A DNA stretch of 64,000 bases from Marisa cornuarietis (Eukaryota > Mollusca > Gastropoda > Architaenioglossa > Ampullariidae), in contig SMMW01000575.1 of assembly GCA_004794655.1 (NCBI GenBank), positions 12,475,001 to 12,539,000 on the forward strand, written 5' to 3'. Of the stretch, positions 1-12,490 are shown in pieces; position 1 is the first letter of the stretch; each line of letters begins with the position of its first letter. The notes under the pieces were generated by a model, which saw only the letters and a list, made by a program, of their open reading frames with translations, ran no database searches and had not been told where the DNA came from. Position numbers and translations under genes: made by a program.

Positions 1-91
1 CTCTCTTACTCGTGGGTCACGTGCAGTGATAGGTAACTTGCAAAAGCGTGGGGATTAGCGACGTTCACCCGCTTTGCCTATATGATCCCAT

Positions 92-92
<1 letters not shown>

Positions 93-123
<31 letters not shown>
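93..123. repeat. (AC)n microsatellite
   Basis: Uninterrupted AC dinucleotide run of about 31 bases. It is the first of four CA/TG tracts in the first 1.75 kb. Confidence 0.97.
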
Positions 124-124
<1 letters not shown>

Positions 125-701
125 TACAGTCAAGTGTAGCATTTTGGATGCGATGTTCGGCAAAAAACTGCAACTTAGACGAAAAGCACAGTTAACAAGC
201 GGCTTATGGGTTTGAAACAAAATGTTCAGATACCACGAGAGAATAAACTGATCTAGTGGCTCAACATGTGTGATATTAAATCCTCCAGTTCTTCTTTTTA
301 AATGCATTTTAGTTGCTGCGTGTTCTAGCATAGACTTTCTTTTGGATTGCTTTACGAAAGGGGGCAGACATTAACTAACATTCGCGCCATTGTGAATTTG
401 TTATTGCAGAGCAGCATCAAACCCATGTGCATAGACAGAAGCCAGCTTTTTGGGAGGTTTTAGTTTGGTTGGTTATTTTGTTTGTTGTTGTTTTTATATG
501 CAGCACCTCCACCAAAATCTGCTACCTCTCAGACACCCTTCAAACAAGCAGCACACTAACGAGGTCCACTTCTCTCGGTGACATGCGAGGAGAGATCCTT
601 GTTGGCAGTAGGAAACTACACCGTAGGCCCTAAATTACCGAGCATGACAAAACGTTGCTTGCCAATTTACCTGCAGTTCACTGCTGCGTGATCGAGAAGA
701 A

Positions 702-723
702 GTGTGTGTGTGTGTGTGTGTGT
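702..723. repeat. (GT)n microsatellite
   Basis: Uninterrupted GT run of about 22 bases, followed by G-rich sequence. Confidence 0.97.
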
Positions 724-923
724 TGGGAGGGAAGTGGTAGCAGGGAAGTCCTTGGATGGAAAGCACAGGTAGACGCTGTCACGTGGAGCCGGTTAACAAA
801 GCACCGCGAGGTCAACTTGTTTCAGGGGTAAGACTAGATCGAGTAATAACTCTCCGCCATCGAATCCACTACGCTTTGTTGGGTAAGATAATGGGCTATT
901 TGATTGTCAGTACTAAAGCTTGT

Positions 924-941
924 GGGGGGGGGGGTTGGGGG

Positions 942-991
<50 letters not shown>
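924..991. repeat. G-run followed by long (TG)n tract
   Basis: A run of eleven G at 924-934, a short GC-rich spacer, then an uninterrupted TG tract at about 949-991. This is alternating purine-pyrimidine sequence. The apparent Val-Cys and Thr-His repeats translated from it are artefacts of the microsatellite. Confidence 0.97.
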
Positions 992-994
<3 letters not shown>

Positions 995-1676
995 CTGCTA
1001 TAGCAAAAGTTCGGGTTTTTAACAAGGATGGTGGTGGAGGAAGGGACTTCTTGACAGGTAAGAACAGCTTCCGTTTCATGCTATCGGGGCGAGTTGACGG
1101 AGTTGTCGAATTGTCTGAAACGATCCTTGGTAGTGACATTTCTGCTTTTGCTATGAAATGTTGCCTGCATAGTAGAGATATCTGTCAGTAATACTGTCCA
1201 TATCAACGAAGAGCACATTCCGCCGCCCCAACTCATAATCAGAAAGGAAGGTTTAGTGAAGGTCCTTCTTGAAGGCGGATTTTCAAAAGTGTACCTTTGT
1301 ATATTGCATGTTTCTGAGGGGAAAAAAAGGAAATGAAATGCCCTTAATGTTCCCATGTTATACGTCGCTTCAGGCCAGATGGAGTGTATGTAGTCTGTTG
1401 GCCTGGCGCTTGGTACAAGAGAGACATAGATTTGTTTCGCAGTACATTTTCTGTGCACGGGGTACGAATCAGGGGGCTGTTTGCGTTATGTGTGATTTGC
1501 ATAAGTCCTGCAGGGAGTGGGCTGTCTGTGCATGGTGAAGGAGTCCTGCAGAGAGTGGTGCATCCCAAAGACTAGCGGAGCCTCATTAGTGCTATTGACA
1601 GGGTTGTTGACAGGATTATCGGCACATTAAAATAAAATGAAGTAGCAAAAGTACTAGGCTGTCTCCCATCCTGTAA

Positions 1677-1678
<2 letters not shown>

Positions 1679-1714
<36 letters not shown>
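1679..1714. repeat. (TG)n microsatellite
   Basis: Uninterrupted TG run of about 36 bases. Confidence 0.97.
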
Positions 1715-1718
<4 letters not shown>

Positions 1719-2708
1719 ACAGAAAGAAGGCAGGATTACGGACTTCACTGGAGAGAGTAAGAGTAGATGAGTGCTCACGATGCTGTCTGGTAATTGATGG
1801 TGGCAGTAATTTACAGGCAAGTTTACTCGCTGCCTTCGTTTGTTATTAAACAAACATCCGGTCATAGAAGCCCCAAACTTCCAACCCAAGTTAATGACGT
1901 GTCTGAACCACAGATACTGTGCACATTAACAAAACACTGATACATGCATCTTGATGTACGAAGGCTGTGACCGTCCCTTAAAATATCAGTATCTGTTGAT
2001 AACACCAACAGGCGACATTTTGTCTGGGGCAGCCTTACCTGACGACTTCGTAGAAACAATTCACGCTAACAGTTGATCGCATCTAACGTGAAGTAGAAGA
2101 TTTGTTCCTCATTTCTATCTTGAGCTTTGGCGTGTTTTCGAGTGATCCCCCTAACCCCTAATGATACAGGGGCAAAAGGGAAGCACCCTTGCCAACTGTT
2201 TCCTGTTCTTATCCTGTTTAAACAATACACCAATAAACATACATCTTACTTTGACGAACAGTGCATGAGAACGCTGGCTCGCACTGAGTGAATCATGAAG
2301 GGAGGGGGGGGGAAAATCGTGTCGAATGCTTTGCGCCATACGATTATTCATGATGATGTTCTGATGTTGACAAAGATCGAGCGACGACTTTCTCCCTCTT
2401 CCTATCGTATGCGTCAGAATCTGTCAATGTACCAAAGCTAAAACAGTGTGACAACATGTAGCCACTACCCAAGCCCCTTTCTCTCTCCACCTCCTTCTAT
2501 AATTTAATAATAATAAGAAGAAGGAAAAGTATTTCTAGCGTATTTTCCGGTTTTAAAGTAGGCACAAGAACAAAATTAATTAAATATAGCAAATATACTT
2601 ATAAAAACATACCATACAACCATAGACCAAAACATATCAGGAAACAATTATACATAGACACAACAACAAAGCATCAGAATATAGAAACGCACTCCAATCA
2701 AGGAGAGA

Positions 2709-3147
2709 GTGACGGGGTGATTTTGAAATTGATTCTCAAATGCGACAAAGAAGTTAAGCATCACACGCTCTCTGCATGTGTGCCGAAAGCGATGCTTTTC
2801 TCCATGTTTTGAGTGTTTTATTTCAAATGTAAAACGTGTCCCCTTATCGTTACCGAATCGGTCAAAATCAAACTCTGCTAACACCTGTATTACTAAATCT
2901 TTCTTAAACAGATGACTGGCTGTGATGACTTCACTGAAATATTACTCCGTAAGAATTAATTCCTGAATGCATTGTGTCTTTTTATATTGCACAGTCCTAT
3001 AAAATGTATTCATTTATTGATAGTGTGTTGTTATAGAATTTTAATGAAAACTTTAATTAGAGAGTAAATATTGAAACATGTAATAAATTTGTGACGGGGT
3101 GATTTTGACTTGATTCGCAAATACGGCAAAGAAGGTTAGCATCACAT
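2709..3147. repeat. Direct duplication of a ~57-bp unit
   Basis: The unit at 2709-2766 recurs in the same orientation at 3091-3147. Both start GTGACGGGGTGATTTTGA and end near GCATCACA, with scattered substitutions and one indel. Read on the minus strand, both give a short similar peptide (…VML.FF..F.NQ…), so they may be two fragments of one old dispersed element. No longer open frame supports a gene. Confidence 0.6.
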
Positions 3148-3749
3148 CACATTGTCGCAACCTGGAACCTCGATCCGTCAGATCTGCCCCGGAGAATGAA
3201 TTAATGCTTTTTTCACGGACCTTCATAATGGAAGTGCATGGTTTTTTGGGTTGCTCACCACTGAAAAGCGGTTCTTGGAACGAGGAAATTTCAATGAACT
3301 GGAGACGACACGAAGATGGAAGCTGAAGCAAAAACCTAAATGATAAACATGATAATGTTGAGATAATGTAACACTCACAAAAAATATAAATGTGTTTTTG
3401 TGTGTCTCACACATAATACCATGAATAATATTTATTTTAATGTGTGAAGATCATTTTTCTACCTGGGTGATTTTTCCTCACTTTAGGTCGGGGAGTGGGT
3501 GGGTTGTAGCTGAATCAAGAGCAATTCTGATTTTTCGCATTTCTGTTTTGGTGGTAATCCAGTTTAGGATAACAAGAGAAAGGAAATAAATTCTCCGTTT
3601 TGAAGAAAACAAAACAATTTTCAAAAAGAGGAAGCGTTTTCCAGCTTATTGATTCTCTGTTACACCCTGTCCCCGTCCCCACACTGCTGCAATAACATCG
3701 GCATTTTTTTATTGTTATTTTGAAACAGTTCAAACATGTTGCTCACTGC

Positions 3750-3765
3750 TCTTCTGACTTTGCAG
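3750..3765 (+). promoter_or_regulatory. Splice acceptor before the TRIM2/3 start codon
   Basis: The sequence CTTCTGACTTTGCAG ends at 3765, 33 bases before ATG 3799. It implies that the first exon is non-coding and lies upstream. It is also why 3799, not the in-frame ATG at 3736, is taken as the start. Confidence 0.7.
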
Positions 3766-3798
3766 GTGGAGAGGACAGCGACAAGAAGAGCGCCAGCT

Positions 3799-6700
3799 AT
3801 GGCCAACCGCTCGCCAGTGGTTCGGCAGATAGACCGCGAACTTCTCAGCTGCGGCATCTGCCTGGGCCGCTACCGACGCCCGAAGGTGCTCCCGTGTCTG
3901 CACACCTTTTGCCAGGCCTGTCTGGCTACCTACGTGCCCACCCACAGTTTGGCGCTCACTTGCCCCGTGTGTCGGCAGACCTCTATCCTGCCCCTAGAAG
4001 GCGTAGCTGGTCTTCAGACGAACTTCTTCATCACCAACCTGATCGACGTCGTCGCTTCCCAGCAGCCCACCGTGTGCACAAGCAGCGCGTGCGAGCAAGA
4101 GGACGCCCGGGCCGTGTCCAAGTGCTTGGACTGCAACCTGTACTTGTGTGACGTCTGCGCTGACATCCACTGTGCCATGGAGACCGAGGGGGTGAGAGGA
4201 GGGAGGGAGGAGGAAGAGGAAGCGGTGCCCCACACGGTGGTGGGCATAGATGACGTGTCGGGCACGACGGACAGTGACGAGACTCCCCACCTTGTGTGCC
4301 CAAATCACTATGGCAACGCCTTGCAGTATTACTGTGTCGAGTGCGAAACGGCGGTGTGTGCTGACTGCACAGACATTGAACACATCGGGCACACCACCAT
4401 CTCTTTACGAGATGCCATCGAGGAGCAGAAGTCGGAACTGCTGAAGTTGGTAGCTCAAGTCAGAGAGCAAGAACCTCTAGTGGAAGACTCCATAGCCCTT
4501 GTCGCAAACGTTTCCACGGCCTTGCAGAAAAAATCAGTGGAAGTCGAGCAACACATATGTAATGCGTTCAACGAACTGTGCAAACTCTTAGATGAAAGGA
4601 AAGCCACCCTGCTGGTGGAACTGGCTGAGGTATGTTCTTCTAAGCAGGAAGTGCTCAGTGAACAAAAGGAGGCCCTTGAGTCATTCCTCAACAGAATTCG
4701 CAACTCGTGCGACTTCACGGCAGAGTCCCTGAGTCACGGAAATGAAACAGAAATCCTTCTAGTCAAGAAAGAAATGGCTAAAAAGTTGGAAGAACTGGCC
4801 ATGCACAAACTCCAGTTTTTACCAGAGCAGAATGAGTTCTTATTGTTCGATGACAGCTTGTTGCAGAGTCTAAAGAAGTCTATAAACACGATAGGATCTC
4901 TCCACACTACCAGCGCAGTTGCCTATGAAACCACTGCTTCTGGAGAAGGTCTACGGCAAACATATGCTGGGCGCCCCAGCATGATTACCGTCACCACTAA
5001 AGATAGAAATGGTGAGTTAGTGAAGCTTGGATACGCTCCCCTGACAGCTGTCATCACTGGTGATCATTTGGAAGAGTCTGTTATCCCAACAGTAACAGAT
5101 AACCGCAATGGGACGTATGACATCACCTACACCTTGAAGCAGGAAGGAAAGCATCGGCTGGAGTTAAAACTCTTTGACCAACATATAAAGGGTTCCCCAT
5201 TCAAGGTAACTGGAAAAAATTCTTTCCTGTGCTTTGCAAAGTGGGATTATTGTCACATATAATTGATACAGTGTGTGTCATTAAAACTTTAAAATGTCAT
5301 ATTAATTAATGGGGTGGAAGTTGTGGGCATGTGAAGGCATTTGGCACACATTATATCTGACGTTTGTCCTCAACCATCTCAGCCATTCATAAACTTAACG
5401 CCAGTCTTGTTGCATATCAGCCATAAGAACATTTTAAACAAAAAATAATGTATTGTAGCCTTCATTAAAAGTCCTGTAACAAACTAGTACTGAAAATCTC
5501 TTAATGTTTGTATAAATGTTGATGTGTCTGTGTCTATGTGTGTGTTGATCAAGTCATTATGAGTCTTAAGTATGCTTTATCTGCTTCTTTCACAGGACAT
5601 TTTGTCAACTGATTTTTTTTTGGGGGGGGGGTGTAAAGAGTGGGTAGCTTAGCTTTGTTTGTTAATAAGCTCATTTATTATTAATAGAAGTACAGTTGCA
5701 CTCAGAAAAATAAAGAGGGCAGATTGTTATATTCTTATGAGACAAAATAATTGAAGTTCTCAGTTGTTTTTTTCTATGTGCACTGGTGCACATGGAATTT
5801 TTTTTTTTGACAAAAGTGGCTGTAGTAATAATAATGATTAAATTAATAAAATTTATAAAGTGCATTGGGGTGAGCTCAATGGGCTGTACAAACAAACTGA
5901 CCGTTTAACATACAATCAAAGCACACAATGTTTCATAATGTAAAATTTAATAGGTTTTTATTGCTGGTCACTCTATTTCCTTGTTAGGTCCAAGAAATGT
6001 TTTTTTGTATGGTCATATTTTGTTTACTGGAGTCCTGATTTTAATGTGATGTCTTCTTGTTTTATAGACTGTCAAAGCTTCTTTGGTCTTTCTCTCTCTC
6101 ACAATAAATACCTTTACTCACATATGTTTGTACTACAGCTTAATGATGCCCATTCCTTGCTACATTATGTAATTAGGACTCTGGTTGAACAATAAATTTG
6201 CCTGCTTCTTAATGAACAGGTGAAGTGTCTTACTGCAGGAGAAGACTCAGACACTCTAAGTGGTTCCTCCAAAATTCCCCGCACTACTGCTGTCAAACAG
6301 AAGGGAACAAAGCGTCCCTCCAGTTCTAGGTCTCATGGTTCAACTAATCGTCGCTCCAATCCCATCGAAGATGATCTCATCCTGAAGGTTGGAGTCAAAG
6401 GTCGCAACAAAGGGGAATTCACTAATCCTCAGGGACTGTGTTGCACAAATGGGAAGGTAGTTGTGGCTGATAGCAACAACCAGGTAATGCAATCAAGGGG
6501 GGGTGCATGCTTACTATGAACATCTCTAGTTTTGTGTTTTGACCAATAAAAGTGATAAGTTTTTGATCTATATACTTGTTAAATCTAAATAGTTTCTAGA
6601 GAAAATGTTCATTCAAATTAACTAAAAGGGCATACTTATAGTTCTTTTTGGGTAATGCTAAAGGAAAAGACTATCATCAAATTCAGCAGATGCAAAGATT

Positions 6701-8935
6701 TAAATGGTTAATAATACTTTGTATGTGTAATCATTTGTCCTATTATTTTGCTCATAGGTTGTATATGTTAAAAATATAATACTTTGTGTGTGTAAATGTT
6801 GACATTGACTGAGAATGAGTAACTCATAAAATGATCTGACTATAATTAGTTAACCATAAGTTGTCTGCTGCAACATCACTATTATGTGCCTTACAGCAAG
6901 TCGACAAATTTTGCTAAATGGGATGTTAGATTACAATTTGATCTTGTCTTTGAATTACCCCAAACCATGAGTTCAGAGTTCTACTGCAATTTCATATACT
7001 GTCACTGAATTTATTTGTTTAATTGCTCGCTATCATAATTTTCTTCATTATAGTTTCTTTCATGAATTTAAACTGTCAGAGAATTTTAAAAATTTTCATT
7101 CTTTTGGAAACTTTTTCTTGTCATTCTCAACAACATAATTTCCAGGTGGTGCAAGTGTTTTCTAACACAGGAGAATGTCGTCTGAGATTCGGTTCACCAG
7201 GACGTGTGGCTGGAAAAGTACAAAGACCCACTGGCGTTGCAGTGACGCTGAATGGCAACTATCTTGTTGCTGATTATGATAATAAATGGGTCAGCATCTT
7301 TGCTCCTGATGGCAAGTACTTAAACAAGGTGAGTCAGTTTGTTAATATTTGTTTGTATCATTTTTTCTGATTGTTTTATCTGCTAATTAATCTTGTAACA
7401 TAAATCTAGCATCTGAACAGCTTTCTCCTCTAGACATGAACGTATAGAGCTCTATACAAAAGGAGGGAAACAAAGTTATAATTCTTCACTAGTGCATTTG
7501 TAGTAATACAGCTAGATTATAAGCTGGGGTAATAAAATGCTTTTCATTCATTTCTAAACAAGCCTTATTAGTTTTTGTGAAAGAAGTTTGTATATGAAAG
7601 TAAGTTTAAAGGAATTTATAAATAAAATGTTATAGTAAAAGTGAAATTTTATGCAATTTTAAAAATCATGTTCCCCCCCCCCCCCGAATCTATGAGCAGA
7701 GAATTAGTAGCCTGCCGAGACACTGATAAGAGGAAGTAATCTCGAAATACCTGCATTGTCGCCAGGATTTGACCGACTTTGTTAAGGTCTCTAGAGTATC
7801 TATCTGAGAAGAAGCCTTATTTAATAGTTTTTAAGCCAGTTTAGTATAACTAGTAACTATAGGATTTTTTAAAAATTTATTTTCTTTGTCTGCAGATTGG
7901 AACAGGGAAACTACTGGGACCAAAGGGTGTTGCCGTGGACAACAATGGTCATATCATTGTTGTTGACAACAAAGCCAGCTGCATTTTGGTTTTCCAGTCC
8001 AATGGCAAACTGCTGCACAAATTTGGTTCCCGAGGAAATGAAGAATATCAATTTGCAGGCCCCCACTATGCTGCTATTACCAAAAACAATGAAATTGTGG
8101 TGTCAGACTTTCATAATCACTGTGTGAAGGTACAAAATATGAGAAAGCATTATGTGATGGTCCTTGACATTTTCTTATTCATGATAATATCCATATTTTT
8201 TTGTATGTTTATTGATTTAGATGTGTACATGCATGCCACCAGTCTATGTGCATGCTTTGTGTGTGTGTATAAGCAACTTTCCTTTCGCATTACAATGGTC
8301 TAAGAGGATATAAATAACATCAGAATATGCCTCGTATATAAGGTGATTTTTATTTGGACAAGCAAATGTTCCCTGAACAATTTATGGATAAACATATTTT
8401 TGCTGTCTACAGGTATTTGATACTGAAGGATCATTTTTGTTCAGTTTTGGCTCAAATGGGGAGGGCAACGGACAATTTAATGCACCAACAGGTGTAGCAG
8501 TAGATAAAAATGGAAACATACTTGTAGCTGACTGGGGAAACTCTCGCATACAGGTACTTCTTACTGATTTTTTAAGAGCTATTCCTTGAACATGAAAACT
8601 GGAAAAAGAGCATGACTATATATGAAGTAAATTTGAACTAAGAAGTTGTAAAAATAGGACAGCAATGTTTACAGTACTATTTTGTGCAAGATATGTGTAA
8701 TTGTAATTTATATTGTAATTTTATGAATCACCTCATGGCTATAATTACAAAAATATAACATGTAATTTGTGATCTTTTTCAGGTTTTTGACAGTAATGGA
8801 TCTTTCCTGTCATATGTCAACACATCTGCAGATCCACTGTATGGACCACAGGGCCTGTCAGTCACGTCTGAGGGTCATGTGGTGGTGGCAGACTCAGGAA
8901 ATCACTGCATCAAGTTCTATAAATATCTGCAATGA
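3799..8935 (+). CDS. TRIM2/3: TRIM2/TRIM3-like RING, B-box, filamin, NHL protein (six coding exons)
   Basis: Coding exons: 3799-5205, 6220-6483, 7146-7328, 7896-8129, 8413-8553, 8783-8935. All introns are GT-AG and phase 0, giving 793 aa (human TRIM2/3 are about 744). The start is ATG 3799, shortly after a splice acceptor at 3765; an in-frame ATG at 3736 lies before that acceptor and is rejected. Domains: C3HC4 RING (Cys18, 21, 33, His35, Cys38, 41, 55, 58); a second cysteine-rich module at 93-125 resembling B-box1; acidic linker about 126-165; B-box2 (Cys167, His170, Cys179, 182, 187, 190, His195, 198); coiled coil about 205-340; filamin/ABP280 repeat about 360-469; basic Ser-rich linker; six-bladed NHL propeller with [33 protein letters not shown] and VADSGNH blade motifs. 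TRIM2/3 are E3 ubiquitin ligases acting in neurons and endosomal traffic; the NHL domain binds RNA or protein partners. Substrates here are unknown. Introns fall at blade boundaries. Confidence 0.94.
5818..5895 (-). repeat. Possible LINE/SINE 3'-tail fragment in TRIM2/3 intron 1
   Basis: An AATAATAAT-like run followed by TTTATAAAGTGCATTGGGG…TGGGCTGTACAAAC. Read on the minus strand this is the common animal non-LTR 3' end (…GTAC…GCACTTTATAAAT…(ATT)n). Similar tails occur at 19304-19350 and 48188-48262. Too short to place in a family. Confidence 0.3.
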
Positions 8936-11900
8936 TTATCATCTGTGTGACCTTACACCCACCAGTCATGAAACTGTTGCTGATTTCATCTGTAAATATT
9001 GAACAAGAAGTCCACATCTAATGGCTGAATGACTGCTTGAAAGAAAGTGTAAGAAATGGTGTAATTCCAGTTGCCATTTACTCATTTTCCTTGCTCACTC
9101 AAGCACTGATGCAAGACATCACATCTGTAGGAGAGATGACTTTTTTTTAACAACTGTGAACATAAAAATGCCACTTTATGTGGGCAGACCTGTCTCTTTT
9201 GGCCTCTAAACACAACATGTCAGTCTCATGCTGTGTTATGGTCTTTTGATTCTTGCGCCTACTGTTGTGCTGCTTCTTGCAGATGTCTCTTGTATCCAGA
9301 CTTGCCACTTGATTACAGCATGATGCAGGGTGTTCCTTTTACGTGCCTGTCTCTATCTTCATGGCCTTTTGCTACTGTTCTGACATGTTCTGTATTGATT
9401 GTTCCTCTGGAAATACCAATTTATGGAGGTGTATACCATCTCTGCAAGGCAGTCTACACTCCTGCTTCCTTTGAAGATGGTGATACAACAGCTTAGCGAC
9501 TAACGCTGACATAAGTGGAGAATCAGATATGACAAAACTATCACAAAAGGAACGAGAAGAAAGACATTATACAAAATACAATTTTTTTAAAATCATGACT
9601 TAATAAAAATAAATAAAGTAGTGAATAGGATAAATACAGCATGTGAAAATTATTTTTAGTCAAAACAGTGGGCTGCATGACAAGAATACCATGCCTGACT
9701 TAAAAAAAACAACAACTGGAAAACACAAAATTGGTTGTGCTTCATGTGTGCACTAAAGAATGAATCATGCCTTACTAAGCTAACAGATGTGATTGGTATA
9801 GAATGATTTTGTTTTTATAGCAAGCTGGGCTTCATAAGATTTGAGCTTTATTATTTAACTGATTGGCAGTTTCAAAGCATGAATTGAATTGTTGTGGATT
9901 TTATTATGAAATGAAAGGTCCAAAACTGTTGTACTTCAGGGTACTTTTATGTTGTTGCTGGCACAGAAAATATCAGATTCTCTAGTAGATCTCAGGTTTT
10001 ACCTGTGTCATATGCATACTTTTAGTGATAGCTGAAAACTGAGCCCACTGGGTATCTCCCAGCTAGGCAGGAAAAAGAAAGTTTTTAAGCCACAAACAGT
10101 TAACACTTTATTCGTGGAAACATGGTGATAAATTTGTGGCTTAGTACATTTGTCTTTCCACCAGACAAAACTTTTCATTATGAAGAGATTCTGTTCAGTG
10201 CAGCTTGCTAAACATCTGAATATTAGGCATTAGAAGCAGCATATTTACTAGGTCAGAAGATAAACATCCTTAGTAAAGAGAGCTTGACTTGCCAAATTGG
10301 TTACATTTTCTATTTTCGTGTCCTCAAAATCAAGAATGTAAGTCTTTGGTACATGGTATGCATAGTTCTTCTGCAGGACAAACTTTTTGTGTCATTATCA
10401 TAAGGATAAATGGTCTACGATGAAATTTCTTTCATATTGTCAAAGAGACAGGAAGTTAAATCTTCGGATAACCATTACAATACACTTCTTGACTGAAGCT
10501 CAGCAATCCTTATGTTGTTGGATGCCTCGATCTGATAAGTAAACATGGCAAATTAAGCTGCAAAATGTTTATATCATTGGTCTTTTTGTCTTACATGGAC
10601 AATTCAATCAGGATCTAATTTGGAGAATATAAACAGGAAACATTAAATTATAATGTCCTGAATTCTGTTCACTTTCAGCATATTCAATATTTATTGGTGC
10701 CAGGTATTTTATCGTCAGAATCAAAATAATACATCATTCTGCTTTAAAATAAAAATTGTAAAAAAAAATTATTGTATGTTGCATCTGTATTTTGCAAATG
10801 TTATCTTCAGATGTTGCTTCATAATGTTAAGAACAATTTTCAGACTAAGTGTGACAGCTGGCTTAAAGGTGGTAACAAACTTTGTGATACATTGGTTATA
10901 TTATGATTGTATCCTCTCTTTTCACAAAATCCAGAAATATTTTAAATGAGTCCAGAATACTCTTTCGGAGATGATGTTACTGCATTATCTTTCTTATTTG
11001 ATACTGCTTACTAATGTAAGAAAAATATTTTTGAATGAGCAACACAGATTACAAAAGGTCACAGATTTTGATGTTGGCATTTTTTTATGGAGCTCTTTGT
11101 CTATCTTCGTGTTAACTGCTAACATTGTGCAAAAGCGAAACTCATGCATCACTCATATCTTCAGAAGAGTAATAGCATTTAAAAAGCTGTTACATTTCTG
11201 TTATTGTACAGTTAATCTACAGCTTCTCCAGTATCAGATGAAAAGCCATGTGGATTTTCATAGATGTCAGGAACCATGCCATGTATTATGCTGCTGGGCT
11301 TAAGAAATGTAAAGTTGTGAATGATAGAGGAGGGGAACATCCACTGAGAAAATGCAGGTGATCAACAGTTTTAAAAGTGCAACTGTTTATTTCTGTGTGA
11401 CATTTAGATACAATGCTGTTTAAATAGCCTCTACATGATATACTGTTGTTGTAGATTTGAACAAAATGAAAAAAAATAAGCCAATCATATATTTATACAG
11501 CATGAATTACTTTTACTTTAGGTAAATTTTGCGAAAAAAGTGCTTTGAGAGAGACAATTGCAACCACATTGTGGATGGTCTCCATTCAATATCCTTAGCT
11601 GTTTAGGAACTTTTGCACATTAATTCATTTAACAGTGGGAGGGTCCAGTCCCATCTCAGGATTATAAAACACTGTCCCTCATTATATTGCCTAATATAAC
11701 AGCTTTTTAACCTGTGACACCTTTACCTGTACAATGTACTAACCTTAGATCTCCATGTTGATGCTTTGCCTGCTTGTCAAACATTGCAACCCAAAATATA
11801 TTGGTCTTGACCCCTCTTCTTTGGCAGAGATATTGCTATTAAGGAGTAAGGATCCAAGTCTGGGTTAGGTAGGTTCATATTTCAAACCATTGTTGAATGG

Positions 11901-12185
11901 TGAAACACAACTGCTGTAAAGCTATATTGATCACATCGGCATAACCATATTATAAATTTGTAAATCAGATGCCCTTTGTTAAACAAAACTATTTTTCAGA
12001 ATATAGATTTTAACGTCCCAGATCATCTTGACGATTCTTTTTTAATTTTGTTTTATCAGAAGGTAGGGTTGGGGACATGAAGGTTTGTTTCACTTGTCCA
12101 GATAACTACTGTGATCCTTAAAGCTCCAAATCTCTTATAAAGAACACAAAATGAATGATTTAATATCAGTTGCCTCCCACATGGG
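8936..12185. other. TRIM2/3 3' flank and intergenic, no gene seen
   Basis: AT-rich sequence with no convincing coding frame; the longest frames, near 9233-9496 and 10971-11303, resemble nothing recognisable. Clustered AATAAA hexamers at 9602-9617, about 670 bases past the stop codon, could serve as TRIM2/3 polyadenylation signals. The rest contains nothing I can name. Confidence 0.5.
9602..9617 (+). terminator. Candidate polyadenylation signals of TRIM2/3
   Basis: Three overlapping or adjacent AATAAA hexamers, about 670 bases downstream of the stop codon. This is by motif only; AATAAA is frequent in AT-rich sequence, so use is uncertain. Confidence 0.3.
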
Positions 12186-12189
12186 TCCC

Positions 12190-12490
12190 CAGGAAAACAC
12201 TGTAAATCAGAAAAAACTGGCATGGTTTGGCCATGTTACAAGACACTATCAAAGACAGTCATCCAGGGATACATGGAGGGAGGGCACCATAGGGCTAAGA
12301 AGAGGATAAATTGGCTAGCAAATTTGAAAGAATAGGCTTAATGTAGACCTGCTAAATGTAGCACATGACTAGTCCCAATGGCGAGACCTTGTTGCTACAT
12401 CTCATCGGTTACCCCATTACCCCAATGACAGGTATCGTCAGGCCAGCTTATTCCATGTCCAGCTGGTGCCCGTTAAATGAATGATGATGG
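12190..12490 (+). mobile_element. Decayed non-LTR retrotransposon, C-terminal end of ORF2
   Basis: Three short pieces in shifting frames spell the typical end of a LINE polyprotein: LAWFGHVTRH, then KTVIQGYMEGGHHRAKKRIN, then SQWRDLVATSHRLPHYPNDR, followed by a short GAT-repeat tail (ATGATGATGG). Frameshifts and stops separate the pieces, so this is a dead 5'-truncated copy. The motif order (GHV, then an RGR/KK-like basic stretch, then a W-R-x-L-V segment) is the thumb-to-end region of many animal non-LTR elements; the clade is not assigned. Confidence 0.7.

Larger units (their letters stand above)
1..3765. other. 5' region without recognisable gene
   Basis: No open frame here resembles a known protein, and the longer frames run through CA/TG tracts or low-complexity sequence. 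The stretch contains four dinucleotide microsatellites (listed separately) and a duplicated motif at 2709-2766 and 3091-3147. It ends at a good splice acceptor (pyrimidine-rich, AG at 3764-3765). It may therefore be the intron separating the coding part of the TRIM2/3 gene from an upstream non-coding exon, which I could not locate. Confidence 0.6.

Noticed and set aside
756..1191. Frames rich in Val-Cys or Thr-His across 900-1000
   Set aside because: They are translations of a (TG)n tract and nearby G-run, with no conserved sequence on either side.
3736..3798. In-frame upstream ATG for the TRIM2/3 gene
   Set aside because: It lies before a strong splice acceptor at 3765 and adds residues not seen in the family; ATG 3799 gives the expected N-terminus.
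5206..5262. Read-through end of the first TRIM2/3 exon to a stop
   Set aside because: A GTAAC donor at 5206 and the matching downstream exons show this is intron.
10971..11303. 110-residue plus-strand frame downstream of TRIM2/3
   Set aside because: AT-rich composition and no recognisable motif; no splice or neighbour support.
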